DNA of 64,000 bases from Trichoplax adhaerens (taxonomy: Eukaryota > Placozoa > Uniplacotomia > Trichoplacea > Trichoplacidae): positions 695,322 to 759,321 of the forward strand of contig NW_002060964.1 of NCBI RefSeq assembly GCF_000150275.1, in the 5' to 3' direction. The notes below the pieces were generated by a model. That model was not told the DNA's origin, searched no databases, and worked only from the letters and a program-made list of their open reading frames with translations. How positions within the stretch are numbered: position 1 is the stretch's first letter; each line of letters opens with the position of its first letter. Of this stretch, positions 1-15,000 are shown one piece after another. A program made the position numbers and the translations under genes.

Positions 1-3000
1 TGATGATTGCTCAATTCCTGATTACGAAGCAAGGTATCTTTTTCTTCGTATAATTCCACTTTATCATCAAGTCCATTGAGCTTATATTTCTCAAACTAGA
101 ATATGCAATGAGTACAGAATAATTACTATTTTGCGAAAATGTACCAATCGCAGAACCTAATTCATTTTCCACTAGCTAACATATATAATCTAGCTATTAT
201 TAAGAACAAAGCTGTATATTTATTTAAAATTAGATTCTTAATTTTAGTAAACAGGTTTAGAATTAGACGTATTAGATATAGAAATTTACATGATTGACAT
301 TAATGATTTTCTTAAATCTTTCGCGTTGAGATGATAGGGCTACAGTTTGTTCATCTATCAACTTTACGATATCATCGAGCGAATCTTGAAGCTGCCATGA
401 TTTTTTAATATAGGAATAGGGATAAAGAAAATGATATATAACAGTTAGGTTATGATACGTCGTTTCGTAAATCAAATTATCTTGACCATGATATAAATTG
501 TAGGATGAGTAATATAAGTTTAAATACTCTGCATAAGAATATTTTACTTCGGTAATTTCAAATTTTCGACTTTTATCTTCCTGGAATGCTAGCCAAGATT
601 CTCCTTTCTTAAGATCTTCTTCAAATTGAAATACGCTCAAGACTAGATCGTATAAAGTTGGATACAATTTCAGCTCTTCAAATTGAAACTGGATTGTTGT
701 CTGGAATCTATGCCAGTATATCATATGTAAAATCTAGACTATAATAATATACTTAAGCTGAATGTCAGCTAGAAAATGTTTTGTTAGAATGCGGGAGATA
801 ATTACATGATAGCTTGCCATCAATTAGGACTAACACCATTATAAATGTTAAGATAGCCATTTAGTTTACCTACTAAGCAATAAGTTTTTTCTTGTTCTAC
901 TTACATAAAGCTAATTCCTTGTAGTGTAGATCCCAATTTAATGTAAGCCTTTCGTATAAGTTTTGAACACCTTTCCATTGCACTTCCAGCTACAATTAAT
1001 AATATCATTAATTTTATATTCATAGATTAGCATGATTTCAAACCGAAGACGTTAAATCGTTCTAGCGATTATTGAGAGTAAACAAAATCTGGTTGTGACA
1101 CTTTAAGAGTTTCTAATTGATTGCATTAATTTACTTCTAGCTTTCATAAATAATGAAATCTATTTGGATCAGGTAAAGAGTCCCAAATCGATTACATTCA
1201 TTTACAGTAAACTTTCATAAGTAAATAAAATTTATTTAGGTTCGATACTTAACCTCTAATCAATTGCATTAAACTACTTCTAGATTAAAGCAGAGCTTAT
1301 TATGGTTAATTTTAAAAGGGTCTCTAGTTATACACTATAAGGTAATTGCCGTATATTCATAACAGAAGTTTCCCATTTTATCCTTACATCTGCAATTTTA
1401 AAAGTTCAGTAATTTACGAACTGTATAAATAAAATAAAAGGATTCAATTCTAAATTGTAGGTTTTGTATAAATGAGTCCTTTGCATAAGGTTACAGTAAT
1501 CAATCAGTAATTATTTCTCCATTACTTTACAGTAATTCTAGACTTTAGTTTTACATTTGCAATTTTGAAGCACAGTAACCCATAGACTGCACAAGCAGTC
1601 TAAAAAGGACTCGGTTCTTAACTAACAGACATTGAATAGATTTACAGTAATTATCTGATTAGTTGCTTATCCTTTGCTTCCCAGAACAAACTGCCATCTC
1701 CTATAATTAATATAACTTATTTTTGTTTATAATTTTACCTCGTTCCGGCAGTAATTTTCGTTATTTTGTAAATCATCAATTTGGGATCGTAAGTGGGTAA
1801 ATTTATCTTCATAGCTGGAAATTTCCTCTTTAGAGTTAAACATGTCGTTGATTGATCTCCGACATGAATCAATATCCCTATAAGTTTCAAAAAGGAAACC
1901 AAGGATGCATATCGTATATATGGTTATATATAGGAAATAGAGTAATAGAATTCTTATTATCATTTTGTGCAGAATACTTACACCGGAGGATCAATGTTAT
2001 TAACTTGATTAACTTCTTCGTACATATCACAAATCCAATCAATTAAGTCATCAACAACCACCGTTGCTTTGAATACTTCCTGTGTTTGCTGAAGATAATA
2101 GCTTCTCCACTCGTTCCGGCGAGCTAAATTTATCCAAGCTTTATCAACATCCTCTTTCACTTTCATAACTTTTTCTCCTTCTGAAGATTCCTCCACTAAA
2201 CGTTGTGCCTCAGCTCGTATATTACTGACCTGTAAAAGTATAATATTACATTTTTTATGCATTCTATCTGGTGTTGGTTTAATGCTTTCCATATTCAATT
2301 ACATTGAGCTACCTGATTTTCGAAATTAACAAATTCCAATTGGAAGTTTTGATGTATACGGCACAATGACGAAGTGGTATTTAGGTTAAATCCAAGGTCA
2401 TTGACAAGAGATTGTTCCTTAAACTGTTAAGAGAATAAATTTGGATAAATAAAGTCAGTGGGTATGAACTATTCTAATCACAGGAGAGTTAAGAAACAGT
2501 CAAAGTAATACCCCAGTAGTTTTATTGGCTCTTGAAACTAACCTGCAATTCTTGTAATAAGTCATGAGCATCAAAGTAGTACTTGTATAATTCTCTTGTC
2601 TTACTTAATAGCTGTCAAGAATAAAATGACATAGACTGATGTCAATTACAAAATATAAAACAAAATAATCAGATGACATCCTTAAAAACTAATAATTTCG
2701 AGACTTGATCTCCAACTAAATACAAAAGGGCAGTACGAGAATAATTAATACTGCATTGGATTCGATTACTGTCTTAAAAGTCTAGAACAAACCTCTCGCC
2801 TTTCTTCTACTTGCTGCAAAAACTCGTCCCACGTTATATCCACAGAATTTATCCATTCCTGTAGTGTCTCTGTTTTTTGGGGACATGCTTCGATAATTGC
2901 GTTACCTTCTGTATGGACCTTAGTGATGCGGTCAGAAGCTTGGATCTTAGATGTCTCAACCCATTTTTCAAAAGCTTTGCTTATAACCTGTCAAAAGAAA

Positions 3001-6000
3001 TATAATCTTATATAAGAGAAGCGATAGAACACCATCATTTCATAACTATCCTAATAGAGATAAGAAGATAGCGCGCTGACGAAATAATAAATAGTGTTAT
3101 TTTGATCATCTCTACAGAACCTTACCTCTAATTATACAAACATCACTATTAAATCATGTTAGGCTACATCCTGGGATAGATATTTAGAATTCACTATCCT
3201 AGTGTAGTTAAGGAGTAAAAATCTATGCCCTGGCTTGACATTATGAAATTCAGTAATATGAAATTTCTCTTATCCAACAATGTATAATGTAACAGGAAAG
3301 AAATCAGATATTGGGCATTATTGGATGGACTATATTAGTATTGAGCATGAATTATTCTGCTACACCTATGAAGCAGAAATTTAAATGTTTTTTTATATAA
3401 ATTGGGAAAGGGACCAAATATGATAATTGCTACAATAAAGACTATGATAAAGTTCTTTAATTTCCCGAGTCTATTTCTGATTCCTTCTCATTCGGTCACT
3501 TTTGTTCTGAAGTGAAATATCTCGGAGGAAAATTCCAATTTATGGTATCTTATCTTATATGTTATTATAATTACTAGTGAAAGAAGCTACGAGAGGCTAA
3601 CGAATAAAATAATTGAAACTCAAGAGCTTAAGAGCCTCATACAGATATAGAATATAAAAAAAACGAAATGAAATGAAGGAAGGACTCTATATTTTTGCGT
3701 TAATTAATAAAAAATAGAAATACGAATATACGAGTATTTCAATTCAGGATATCCTTCTAAAATACAGGCTATACAAACTATTTTTTTGTATTTAAGAGTT
3801 ATCCATTAATGGCAGCTGATTATTGCGATTACCTGTAGCTGTTCATAGTCATATCCGCAATCTTGTGATTTGGCTAGTAAGGTATGTTCTTGTGTCCACT
3901 GATTTAAATCATCAACCTAAACGACAGAAATATAAAATGCACAATCCGTTAAAAGGTAATAATAGCAATGATAGGAATAATTTTAGAATTATAATGAAAG
4001 ATCAATTGGATTATTTCACGCGTAAGGGGATAAGTAAAGATTGTTAATTTACGATGGCGAGGGCAAATATTTCAAGCGGAGAGTAGAATAAACACTAACT
4101 TCACGTTTAAATCGATAAATTCTAAGTAAGAGTTGATAAAGTTCAGTTTTCTCTTGAGCCAAGCTACAAAATTCTTCATAAATTTCATTGATATGCTCTC
4201 TTTGATCCTCGAGGGCGTTTCTAATCAATAATAAATAGGAATATAGATTGCTGGTAAGCTATAGAATTGAATCGATCAGCTAAAATTCTACAGTCTATAA
4301 TCAATTTATCTACTATTAGAAGTAAACACAAGGTTTTCATATACTGTCCATAATTAATTCATGAATAAAGAATGAATTCTACTATCTATAGTTAATTAAT
4401 CTACTCAACAATTTTGTTTTATTTTAGGAAATTAAAATCCTCAACGTATTTTATGCTTAGGACGATCAATTAATCTTTATCTCTCCATAATTAACTAATT
4501 CGCCTATAATTAATTTATCTACCCAATAAATTTTCTCTTATTTTAGTATATCAAAACCGTTAATATCTTCCTATACTTAGAAAGGAACATACAGTCTTCA
4601 TCTCTTCATAATTAATAACTAATTAATTCTACTGTCTATAATTAAATTGTCTACAATGTAATTTTGTTTCGTTTTAGGAAATTAAAATCATCTATGTCAT
4701 CTTATGCTTAGAAACGAACACAAAGTCTTCATCTATATTCTCGATATTGTCTACAGCAGAATTTAATTCCTGTAAATGAGCGGAGTATTGATGGATTGTA
4801 CTTGTATGCGAATCGTGGAGTTTGATAGCCCTCAATGTTGAAACTTCGTTCTATCCAATCGGTGATAACTTTAAATTAGTATGTGTGTACTAAAGTGCAA
4901 TAGTAAGGACATTTATTACCTTGGGTTTATCTTGTGAATCAATAACGGCAAGCTTTTCATTAACCCACTCTTGAAATTCATTTAGATCAAACATCAACTT
5001 ATATGATGAAAGTAGATAAGAAGTAAGATTAACGCTAAGCCGTGGACAAATTTATAGTCTGATATTAAATCCAGGAAGATGAATGAGAACAAAATGAATA
5101 CTGTGATAGCTGTTGGCGCTATCATCCGATAGAATAGATAAGATATCGTGATCATAACTAACCTTAAAAGCTTTGGTATATCTAGCTAACAATTCGTCAC
5201 GATTTGTACAACAATCTTCCAAGCTAACCCATTCAGATTCTAAAAGATCAGTTTTACTTTGGATATCTTCGATTAAGCTAGGATCTACCTTCATCAACTC
5301 ATCAGCTACTTGAAATATCGACTCAAAGAGTGGCTCATGATGACTAATTTCATTTCGTAAATGCTGTAATGTTTCCATCATTTTTAAATTGCATTAGTCA
5401 TCATCTCATCATTAATAAGCTTAGATTCCAAATTACAAATAGATCGGTACCTGATGCATTCTATTCTGGCTTCTGATTTCTGATAAGTTATTTCCAGTTT
5501 CTTCTGACATAGCAAGCATTTTTTTCTCATGGATCCACAGCTAATAAAACAATACGACCGTTTATATTGATGGTATCAACCTATATCATCCAATATCGAT
5601 TGTTTTAAACTATTTAGATATACCAGTTCATCATCGACTTTAAAGCTAAACTGGTGACGTTGTCGTGATGCATTTATTAGTTGTCGTCGCTTTTTGCATG
5701 GTTCATCAAATTCATCAATTCTGAAATATTCATTCAAAGTTATTATCAACCATTCTGCTAGCATAGCATAGGACAGCTTATCACGCCTATAGTTCTATAC
5801 AGTAGACGACTAGATATTCTAGATTATAAGAGCATATATCGAGATCTTTCGAGTTTATAATGGTCATTGCAATATTTATAGTAAGAGTTTAACTAGAGTG
5901 GAATAAACTAACCTATTTATAAGTGAGTTAATTTGATCCTTAACTTCATTATCGTCTTCGCCATCTGGATTGTACAGTTCTGAAAGGCGCTTCTTACGAT

Positions 6001-9000
6001 TAGCTAATTCGTTCTCAACCTCCTAGATAGGAATTATTAAGTTATTAAGATTAAAATTTGCAGCAAATTAGGATAATAACACTACAGAATGGCTTCCTTG
6101 ATGCTCTTTTATGAACAGAATTTCATTTACAAGATAACCAATATCTTTCGCATAAATGTATAACTGACCTGTGTCATTATTAGTGAAGTTAATTTTTTAT
6201 CGAATAGTCTCATTTTTACACGTTATACTTATAATGACATTTACAGTATCAAGAATTTTTTAAGTATTATGATGATTAAGGTGAGAACCAACATTTTCTA
6301 TCTCAGTATTGAATGCATAAGGGAGATTAGGATATCAAATGATCTCAAGGCTGCTCTATTGATCAATACTTTTCATGATTATGACGCTAATTTATAAACT
6401 GATGTGTATAACGTTAAAGCTAACATGGAGCATTAACGTCAATATGACCCAATGAATACAGTACATGAAGATCGAATATAACTACATTCATATTGAATAG
6501 ATTAGGAAGATTAGGATATCTAATAATCTTAATGCTGTTCTATGTACATTTATTGTTACTTCTTATGATTATGATGGTAATTTCTATGCTGGCATAAATA
6601 ACATTATAGCTGATTTCGAGCATTAACGTTGATATGATCCGATCAACACATCAATATTGAACAGATTAGGGTGATTAAGATTTAAAAAAAACCTGCAATA
6701 CTGCCATAGATACACTAATCAATATTTTCCATCATTATTACTATCATTTATATATGCTGACGTAAATAAATTAGTTATACTAGGTGCTTATAATTACAGT
6801 TTCAGTATCCAAAATTGAGATGTGTTATGGACTGATAAGAACAAATTACTAATACCCTTAATATCAAGCAGATTAGGAAGATTAGGGTATGGCATAATCT
6901 TAATACTGCTTCACGTACATTGATCGATATCTGTTATCATTATGACTGTAAATTATAGGCTAATATACATTACATTAAAGCTGATATCGAATATTAACGT
7001 TGATATAACCAATTGGCTACGATAATTGCATTATCTGTAGCCTTCATGACTGTCAATAAAATGAATAATATTGTTAGCTATTGTTAGCTATTATAAATAA
7101 AACTATAATTGATACCAATAGTATAACGCAATAGATTAGGATAAAAATGTAATCCAATAGTTTCTCCATTAGAATTTATAATTAACTTAGCAAATTAATT
7201 ATCCAATGTGATTTATAACAGAAATGATTGCATTTACCGTTTGTTTTGCCAGGAGTCGATCGCATGTAATCAGATCTTTACCGGTGTCTTCATTGTTAAG
7301 GGAAACCTCCACAGAGTTAATCCAGTCTTCAAATCCATTAGCAGCCAATTGAACTTGACGTTGATAATCGAGATTTTTCAACTTTCCCCCCTGATGAGCG
7401 GATGCTTGACAGAGTGCCAACCATTGCTTTTGCAAACCATCCAGATTTTCTTCAATTTCGTTTTGCAGATCCGGATAAACTTCCATCAGATTCTCTCCAG
7501 TTTCTTTAACCTGATCTAATTGATCTTTAGTAGCTACTAATTCAGCTTCAAAGGTATTATGCTTTTGTAATAGTCCAAATACATTGGATCTGTCCGATAT
7601 ATCAATGTCTGTTGTTAATTTTAATTTTTCATCGATCCAATCGCGTAGCCCTTCGCAGTCTGCTGTAAATTTGTAATATTTATATGATTTATCTAATTCA
7701 TCTTGGGTTTGCTGGAATCGTCGACGATTTTTCTCTAAGCGTTCGTCAAGTGCACCAGCTTTAGTGACTAATTTATCGCCATCTTCATGCTCTTTAACGG
7801 ATAACCGCCTAGCAAATTGTTTGAGCTCGTCTACTTTTTCAGCACAAGTTTCAAAGCTTCGCTCATGATCTTTATGATGTTTTAACATTTCTACCAAATT
7901 ATACAAAGAAATTTTTTTCTGCTTTTCTTTAATGATAACAGATCGAACAAGGTTCTTCAATCTTTTAGTAGGACGACTCTTTGTATTGGTATTAGCTCCA
8001 ATTTGTGATAATGTTCGAGCAACATACATATCTTGCAAGAGGAGTGCGCCTTCAATTTGCCTACAATTTCCGTAGAAGATGGATTCTTCATAGCGTTCTT
8101 GTAAAACTTTCTTATGTTTCTCATATAAATCCAAAAATTCTTGCCAATTATGATTTAATTCTGTCAATTTTGTTTTCAATTGTTGATCTTCATTCTCGTC
8201 GTCAAGATAAGGAAGCGATTTTTCGTTAATATCACTAGCAAGTTGAACATGACTTTCAATTTCAGCTTGTAAATCCTCGTGCACTTTAATCGCCATTTCA
8301 GCATCCGCAGCTTTAAGCGGTACATGGTCAGATTGCTGATCAATTTCTTGAAGAGCTTTGCTAATCCAGTCTAGAAAATCTTCTATATCAATGAGTAGCC
8401 TTTGATAGTCACTGCAATCTCCAATGATAGCGCGTTGTCGATCAATTCGATCACTTAAGTCACCCCATTGAGATTGTAAATTTTGCAACTTTTCATCTAA
8501 TTGGCATCGATCATCTTCCTCTAGATCAGGTAATTCATTGTAGTTATCCAGAATAGCTGTCATCCTTTCTTTAGCAGCAGCTGAATCGCGTTCAACAGCA
8601 TTTAATTCACTTTGCAATTTTAATGTTGCATCACTATCTGTAGTAGCAGGTACATTTTCACGCAATCGAGCTGTAATGACTGTAATCCAAGTCGTGGTAG
8701 AATCAATGTCGAAACATAATTTTAAAAAGCCAATTTTGCAATGCAAGCAATCCACTTTTTCCTTCAAAATAGTATGTGCTCCATTCCAAGTTTCATTGCA
8801 ATTATCTCGCATGGCTTCAATTTCATCTAAATTATACTCTAGGCTTTCCAATAGTTCTTCACTTTGCTCTTGTACATGATGATAGCGATCGGCATTTTTA
8901 TCCAGGTCTGCTTGTATTCCTTCCAATCTTTTCATCATTATTTCAGCTTCATTTAATTCATTGGGTAAAGTTATGGATTTCAAGATCACAATTTTATCAT

Positions 9001-12000
9001 TAGCTAAAGATACCACTGTATCGACATCACTGAGAAATGCGAAAAATTGCTGTAAACTCATTAAACGATGATGACGCTTTTGCACTAGCTCTAATAACTG
9101 TTGATAATTCTTTTTAATGGTAAATAGACGCACTACAACATCATCAGAAGCTTTATCAATCTCAGCTAAATCTTCTGCTGAAGCTTCCAAGGTTTCAATT
9201 TGAGATTGGTAAGCTTTAATTTCTTCTTGTAAATTTTGATGTGTTTTAAGAATAGATCGCAAACCACTGTCCTCATTACAGTGAACATCGACTGACATTA
9301 AACTACTGTGCAGCGTTATCCATGACTCAATCATACTAGCTTCCAGAAGAAATTGTCCAAGCGCTTCTATTTCTGTAATACGTTTCGATCGGATTGCAAC
9401 GGATTCTTTTAGATTGGACCATAAAGTCTGTAATTCATCCATGTTAGCTAGGACTTCTTCAGCGTTTTCATTTCGAGTTGCTAATATTTCTTGACCATTA
9501 TCTAAAATTTGCTCTATTACAGCTTCATGACCATCAATATCAGATGCAATAGCTCGATGACGGCGTGCAACCAAAGCTACCGAGGCATACTCTTTAATAG
9601 TGGTTAAATCGGTGTGTGTTAGCGATCGTTCAATTTGTTGGATCCAATTTAACTCTTCATCAACATAAGTAAAGAAGTTAAATAAACGTTGTGCATGTTC
9701 TAATTGTGCTCGACGTGTTTGAGCAAGCATATTCACTTCAGTAATAATTTCTTGTATTTCCTCAACAGCATCGTTGACTTCACGAGAAACGTCCTCATCT
9801 GCAAAATGTCATGAAATAGAATCAATTATATATAGGTATGAAGTGTTGCTTATTTTTCGCTGAAAATGGAATAGGTACAAGTAATATTTGTTTATAAAAA
9901 CTGTTACAAATCATGAGGGGATAGAAATGACTAGAAAACAACATTGCTAATATTTATGCTGTAATTAATTAGTGAATTAGCTAGTCTACATCAATCTGCA
10001 ATATAAAATTAGGTTCGATTTTATGATTTTAGATTCGTGTAACTCATTTACGAATATCTTGCAAATCATGCTTGCATCATGCGCATGGAAAGGAAATAAC
10101 GAAAAATTATAATTTTGCCACGTAGTCTGATCGAAAACTGCTGCGGATATCTTCCTAGTGGCAGGAAAATAACGAAAAACTATGATTTTGCAATGTGCTG
10201 TAATTGGGAACTGATCCGGAAAGTGCTATTCAAGATTGCATTTTATACATGGCAAGAAAATAGCGGAAAGTCATCATTTTACCAAATACTCTAATTGAAG
10301 AATACTAATTTTGTTTCAATATTCATCAACAATCTGAATAATTATTTTCCTGCAAGGAAAATAATACATAACATCGTCATCTCCTAAAATACCTGCATCA
10401 TCAAGTGCTTCTACAAAATCTTTGGCATCAGCAACAGTATGCATAATAACCTCTTGATTGGTATTAAAATCTGTTTCAAGTATGTTATATTGCTGAAGTA
10501 AATTAGTAACATCAGCTAATTCTCTTCCACAATCTTCCGACTGGAATCCGGCCTGCAAGATAAAATTGTCAATTTTTATTAGGCTATAACAATTTTGATC
10601 ATGCCACTAAGATTACGCACTATCGTATTCACAGATAGGCGCATATGAATTATAAATTGTTTGCGACTTACTTATAACAAGATGTAATGGCATATTAGGA
10701 CATATTACATCTTTTGATAATTTAAGAACTTTGTATACAGTATTGTAATATATCCTCATTAAAAGCTATTTCTAATGATAGCTTAAACCTTACGTCACAT
10801 AATATAGCACTTCAAATCAGATATGAAAATAAACTAGAGTTTAAGCACATTTTCTGGCGGTTTTTAGCTACAATGTAGCTATAGCATATCCTAGCTAAGT
10901 TTGGCCATATTATCGATCCATAACTCATCAATTCGATAGGGCCATATGTACAACAAACACCAATCAAAATATTGCATGAAGCGAAATTTTCTGCTATAAA
11001 TTATCTATAAATAATGTACCATGGACTACTAAATCTTATGAATGTATTTTTTGGCCTAGATTATGCCGAGGTATAAAGAAATATAGACTGTAAATTCTAA
11101 TTATGGTTTTATTATAAATATTACAGCAAGAAGAAGAATTAATAATGTATAAATTATTAAACAACTTGAAATATTTGTGGCACAGTTTGTAATTTTTCGT
11201 TCAAATATTGAATCAATATTTTTTAATATTTATATTTTAATTTCTCAAGCGTATCTATCGAATAAGACATTAGGGTACCTTTATTTCTGCTATAGAGTTC
11301 TTCCAGCTGCTAATTTTGCTTAACAATATTTGTAGTTGTATATGTAGGTCCAGCTTGCTACGACGGTATTTAAGAGCTTCTAACAATTCCTTCCAGGTTT
11401 CGAAAACATCATCACGTCTACGTACGATGATCATTATTTATTAATTAGAATATCCTCAAATTTTACTTATAAAAAGGATTATTTATTACAACAATTTTGT
11501 CCTCACTTTTCTGTAATTCGCTGAATTTCATGGTAATTCTCTCTCTCTAGCTCGCCATGAAGATCATTCAGGGCTTGCACTCTTCTTTGATAGGTAGTAA
11601 CATCGGCTACAATAGCTTCATGCTTCTTCTTAGAAGCTTCCACAGCTGTTAAAGTAGAGCCAAAATCTTCATCGCTAATCAGGCGTAAATTATCCGTAAT
11701 CCACTGAAATCTTAACCTAGCCTATTAATTAATAAAGATGATATAAATCGTTTTCGTCTTATTTAACCTATATGATAGGATTTGCTATTCCTATTGACGT
11801 GATACCAGTAAGTTAAAGAATAAAGATTCTTAAGACATTTAAAATTCTTGAACCATCTACAGATCTGGCTGTAGATGTAATCGATATAATTATTTTAAAA
11901 AAAATGCAGTGCAGATCATATAGTTTACTTGAATACACCAAAATTATTATAAGTTAATATTTGCTAACTATCGTATACTCTTGAAAAAAAATATTTAAAA

Positions 12001-15000
12001 GATTAAGTGTATACGCATATCAATACTAAATTAATGAATGCTAGCTAAGACAACTACAGATATCTACTTTAAGAGAGTAAAGTCGATCAAATTAGCTCAA
12101 ATTCCTATTAAACTTCTATACTGTAAATGCATTCTGAGTAACAATATTATGGTTATTGCACACCCAATACAAAATGAGATCTGATACCTTTCTATCAAAG
12201 GAGGTCGCTAGCTGTTCTAATCTTTCTTGCCTAGAAAGTATAAATCAAGATAGAGAGGGTAAATCACGGAACAGTGAATATAATGGCGACTGTAACATCT
12301 AATGTCCGCAAGGCCATAATCACAGGCTCATTACCTCATAATTTCCTGGCGTAGAGCTAGTTCCGTTTCGTGTTCAGCTTTCTCCAGCTCCCCCCAAGCC
12401 TAATCAATATTTATATCGTAAACTGATTTGTTAAAACGTATTATTTAAACCGTAAAATATTCAAGCCAAAAATAACCCATGTGTAGCTGTGATTTCAATA
12501 TTACCTTGTTGATATTGCGTACGGTTTTACTCTCCTCTGGTGTATATCCCTTCTGATTGTTAGCACGCATTTGACTTTGCAGATTGAATAATTTTTCTTC
12601 TATGTCTCCCTTCTCTGAAAATCTAGGTGAATAAATGAGTAGATTATTATTTTTTAAATAACAGTGTCAAATAACAAGTAGTCACAAATTAGCTGAAGAT
12701 TAATGTTATAATCGCAATCAAATATCCATAAACTGAGTAAAACGTAAACTGCAAATCTTTATATTATAAGTCATACTTAGGAGGTTTTTCTACTATTCGA
12801 TATGTATTAAATTCGGTGAGTTGCCGTTGTACACCAAGAAGTGAATTGTTAAATTGTCGCTCTGATAGCCTTGTAATGGTAATACTAATCCATTTGAGTA
12901 GAGTCGTGGATAAAGTTTCATACTCCCGTATTAACCTAGCATTCTCCATGACTTTGTTCATAACCTTTATTGATAAATTTTTGATGATCAAATTGGTTAG
13001 AATATCTATTACAGACACTACTTAAAATCTTGCCTGATCTGAATTATTTGATACTAGAATATGCTTTATTTATAAGCGAGTCAATGCAATATAGCAATAC
13101 TCTATCAACTGTTTCTAGGTTTAAAGCATTCTAAAAGCTACATTTGTTCAATTTTATGTACAGTTTGTAAATTTATGAGGGAGTAAACCACTATTTGAAG
13201 CTAATCAGATCGCTATCATAAAATATTTATTTATACCAATGCTAGATGTGATTTACAACTCAAGGTGCCATCATAGCCCACATAATAATGATATTACTAC
13301 TCAAATTGAATGATTAGTTGCGCTATTTTTGCGTTAACGTAAATTTTATCAATATTTTCTTGAATAGACCCAAGGAATGATAATTATTTGGCCATTATCA
13401 GGTCTATTCCTTAATCTCAATAATATTAATTAAAAAATTTTAACAAATATTATCCATGCAGTGCTTGACTCATTTACTTTTTTATCAGTCCGTATTTAAA
13501 TTGAAACATATAAAAATAAAATTAGAATTTTCCATAGCTAGTAATTTCAAAAATTCACACATACTTAAGGAATGTTGGTATATTTAAAAGTACTTTATTT
13601 CATATCTAATTTGTCTAGGTAGTTTGGTTTGTACATATTTATCTTAGGAATAATTTATCTACCTTTCCAACACGTCGTTCAACAACATCTTCAGCTCGCA
13701 TTTTGGAAAATATTTGATAATATGATGCGACATAAGTGATGATGGATTTTTCATCAGCATAATCGACTACGTCTACAATTATAAAAAAAGTCCAATCAAG
13801 AATATACACTATACTATCTTGGCTAGACTATCTACTGTATGCTTGAGATATTAACTGTATACCTTCAGCATCCAGTAGAGGCATTACACCGAAATTTTCT
13901 TCTGCGATACGAAAAGCACTTTGTAAATTTTTAATATCTTCCTTGCTCTGTAAATTGTCGTAGTTTACCAGATCAGGCCTACATTCAGGTAGATTTTATA
14001 TATCTTTTTTTAATAAAGAGAACTTAATATGAGATGTGCAACTATAATATCATGTATAGAGAGTTTTATAAATATCAAACATAACAGTTAATTATTAAAA
14101 ATCAAGATCATAACCTATGTCTATGAATTAAAGCATTAAATGCTAATCCATCCTTCCAACTGGTAGTAAAGTTGTTAATCTTCACATTCTTGTATCTAAG
14201 TTTAGAAAGACACAGTTTATATATAGAAATGAAAGTCTTATCCCTACAAGCAGTGATCCAGAACTCAAAACATCAGTATAATTTAGTACCATTATACTTT
14301 TCAAATAATATTTAGTTATATTTATAAACATGTAACAAATTTATTGCGCTTCAAATAATAATAGCAGAATAAAATTTTGCTATATGCTGCAACTGTACTT
14401 AAACAAATTAGCTATAAAATATCTTCCAACGAATGTTTAATAAATACGTATAAATATGGCTAATGAATCCCTAAAAAGATGAAAATAAATTACTACGTTC
14501 GTACTAACCCTTGGGTTTTAATCTTGCACCACAGTAGTAAAGATTCTTTAGCTGATCTTTTTTCGCGTGATTCACCGCCATCTTCCTCATCAATTTGAAT
14601 ACCTTGTATCTAAATAGAATTATGAATCAGGTAGTTATCGCCAAAATCTTTAGTATAACGATTATTTTAACCAGACGACTGATAGATAGTTATTAAACTT
14701 ATAGTAAAGATCAAATACAATTTGGGAAGCTTGTGAAGTGAATTGTGAAGTAAATTGGGCAAATCATTTATATATCTTGATTATTTTGCTCTATGTTTAC
14801 CTGAAATCTTAAAATGATAATCCAGATTAGGCCGAGTGTGATGGTATGATTGCTATCAATAATATCATTCGCGCCGATATTCTCCAATTTTACCTAGAAA
14901 TATTGTTATTAACATGAATTATCATATTTTAGTAAATTAGTCCCTATATTGTGCGACGGCAACAGGCCACATTAACGTTCCTATTGAATCTCTCCAAAAG

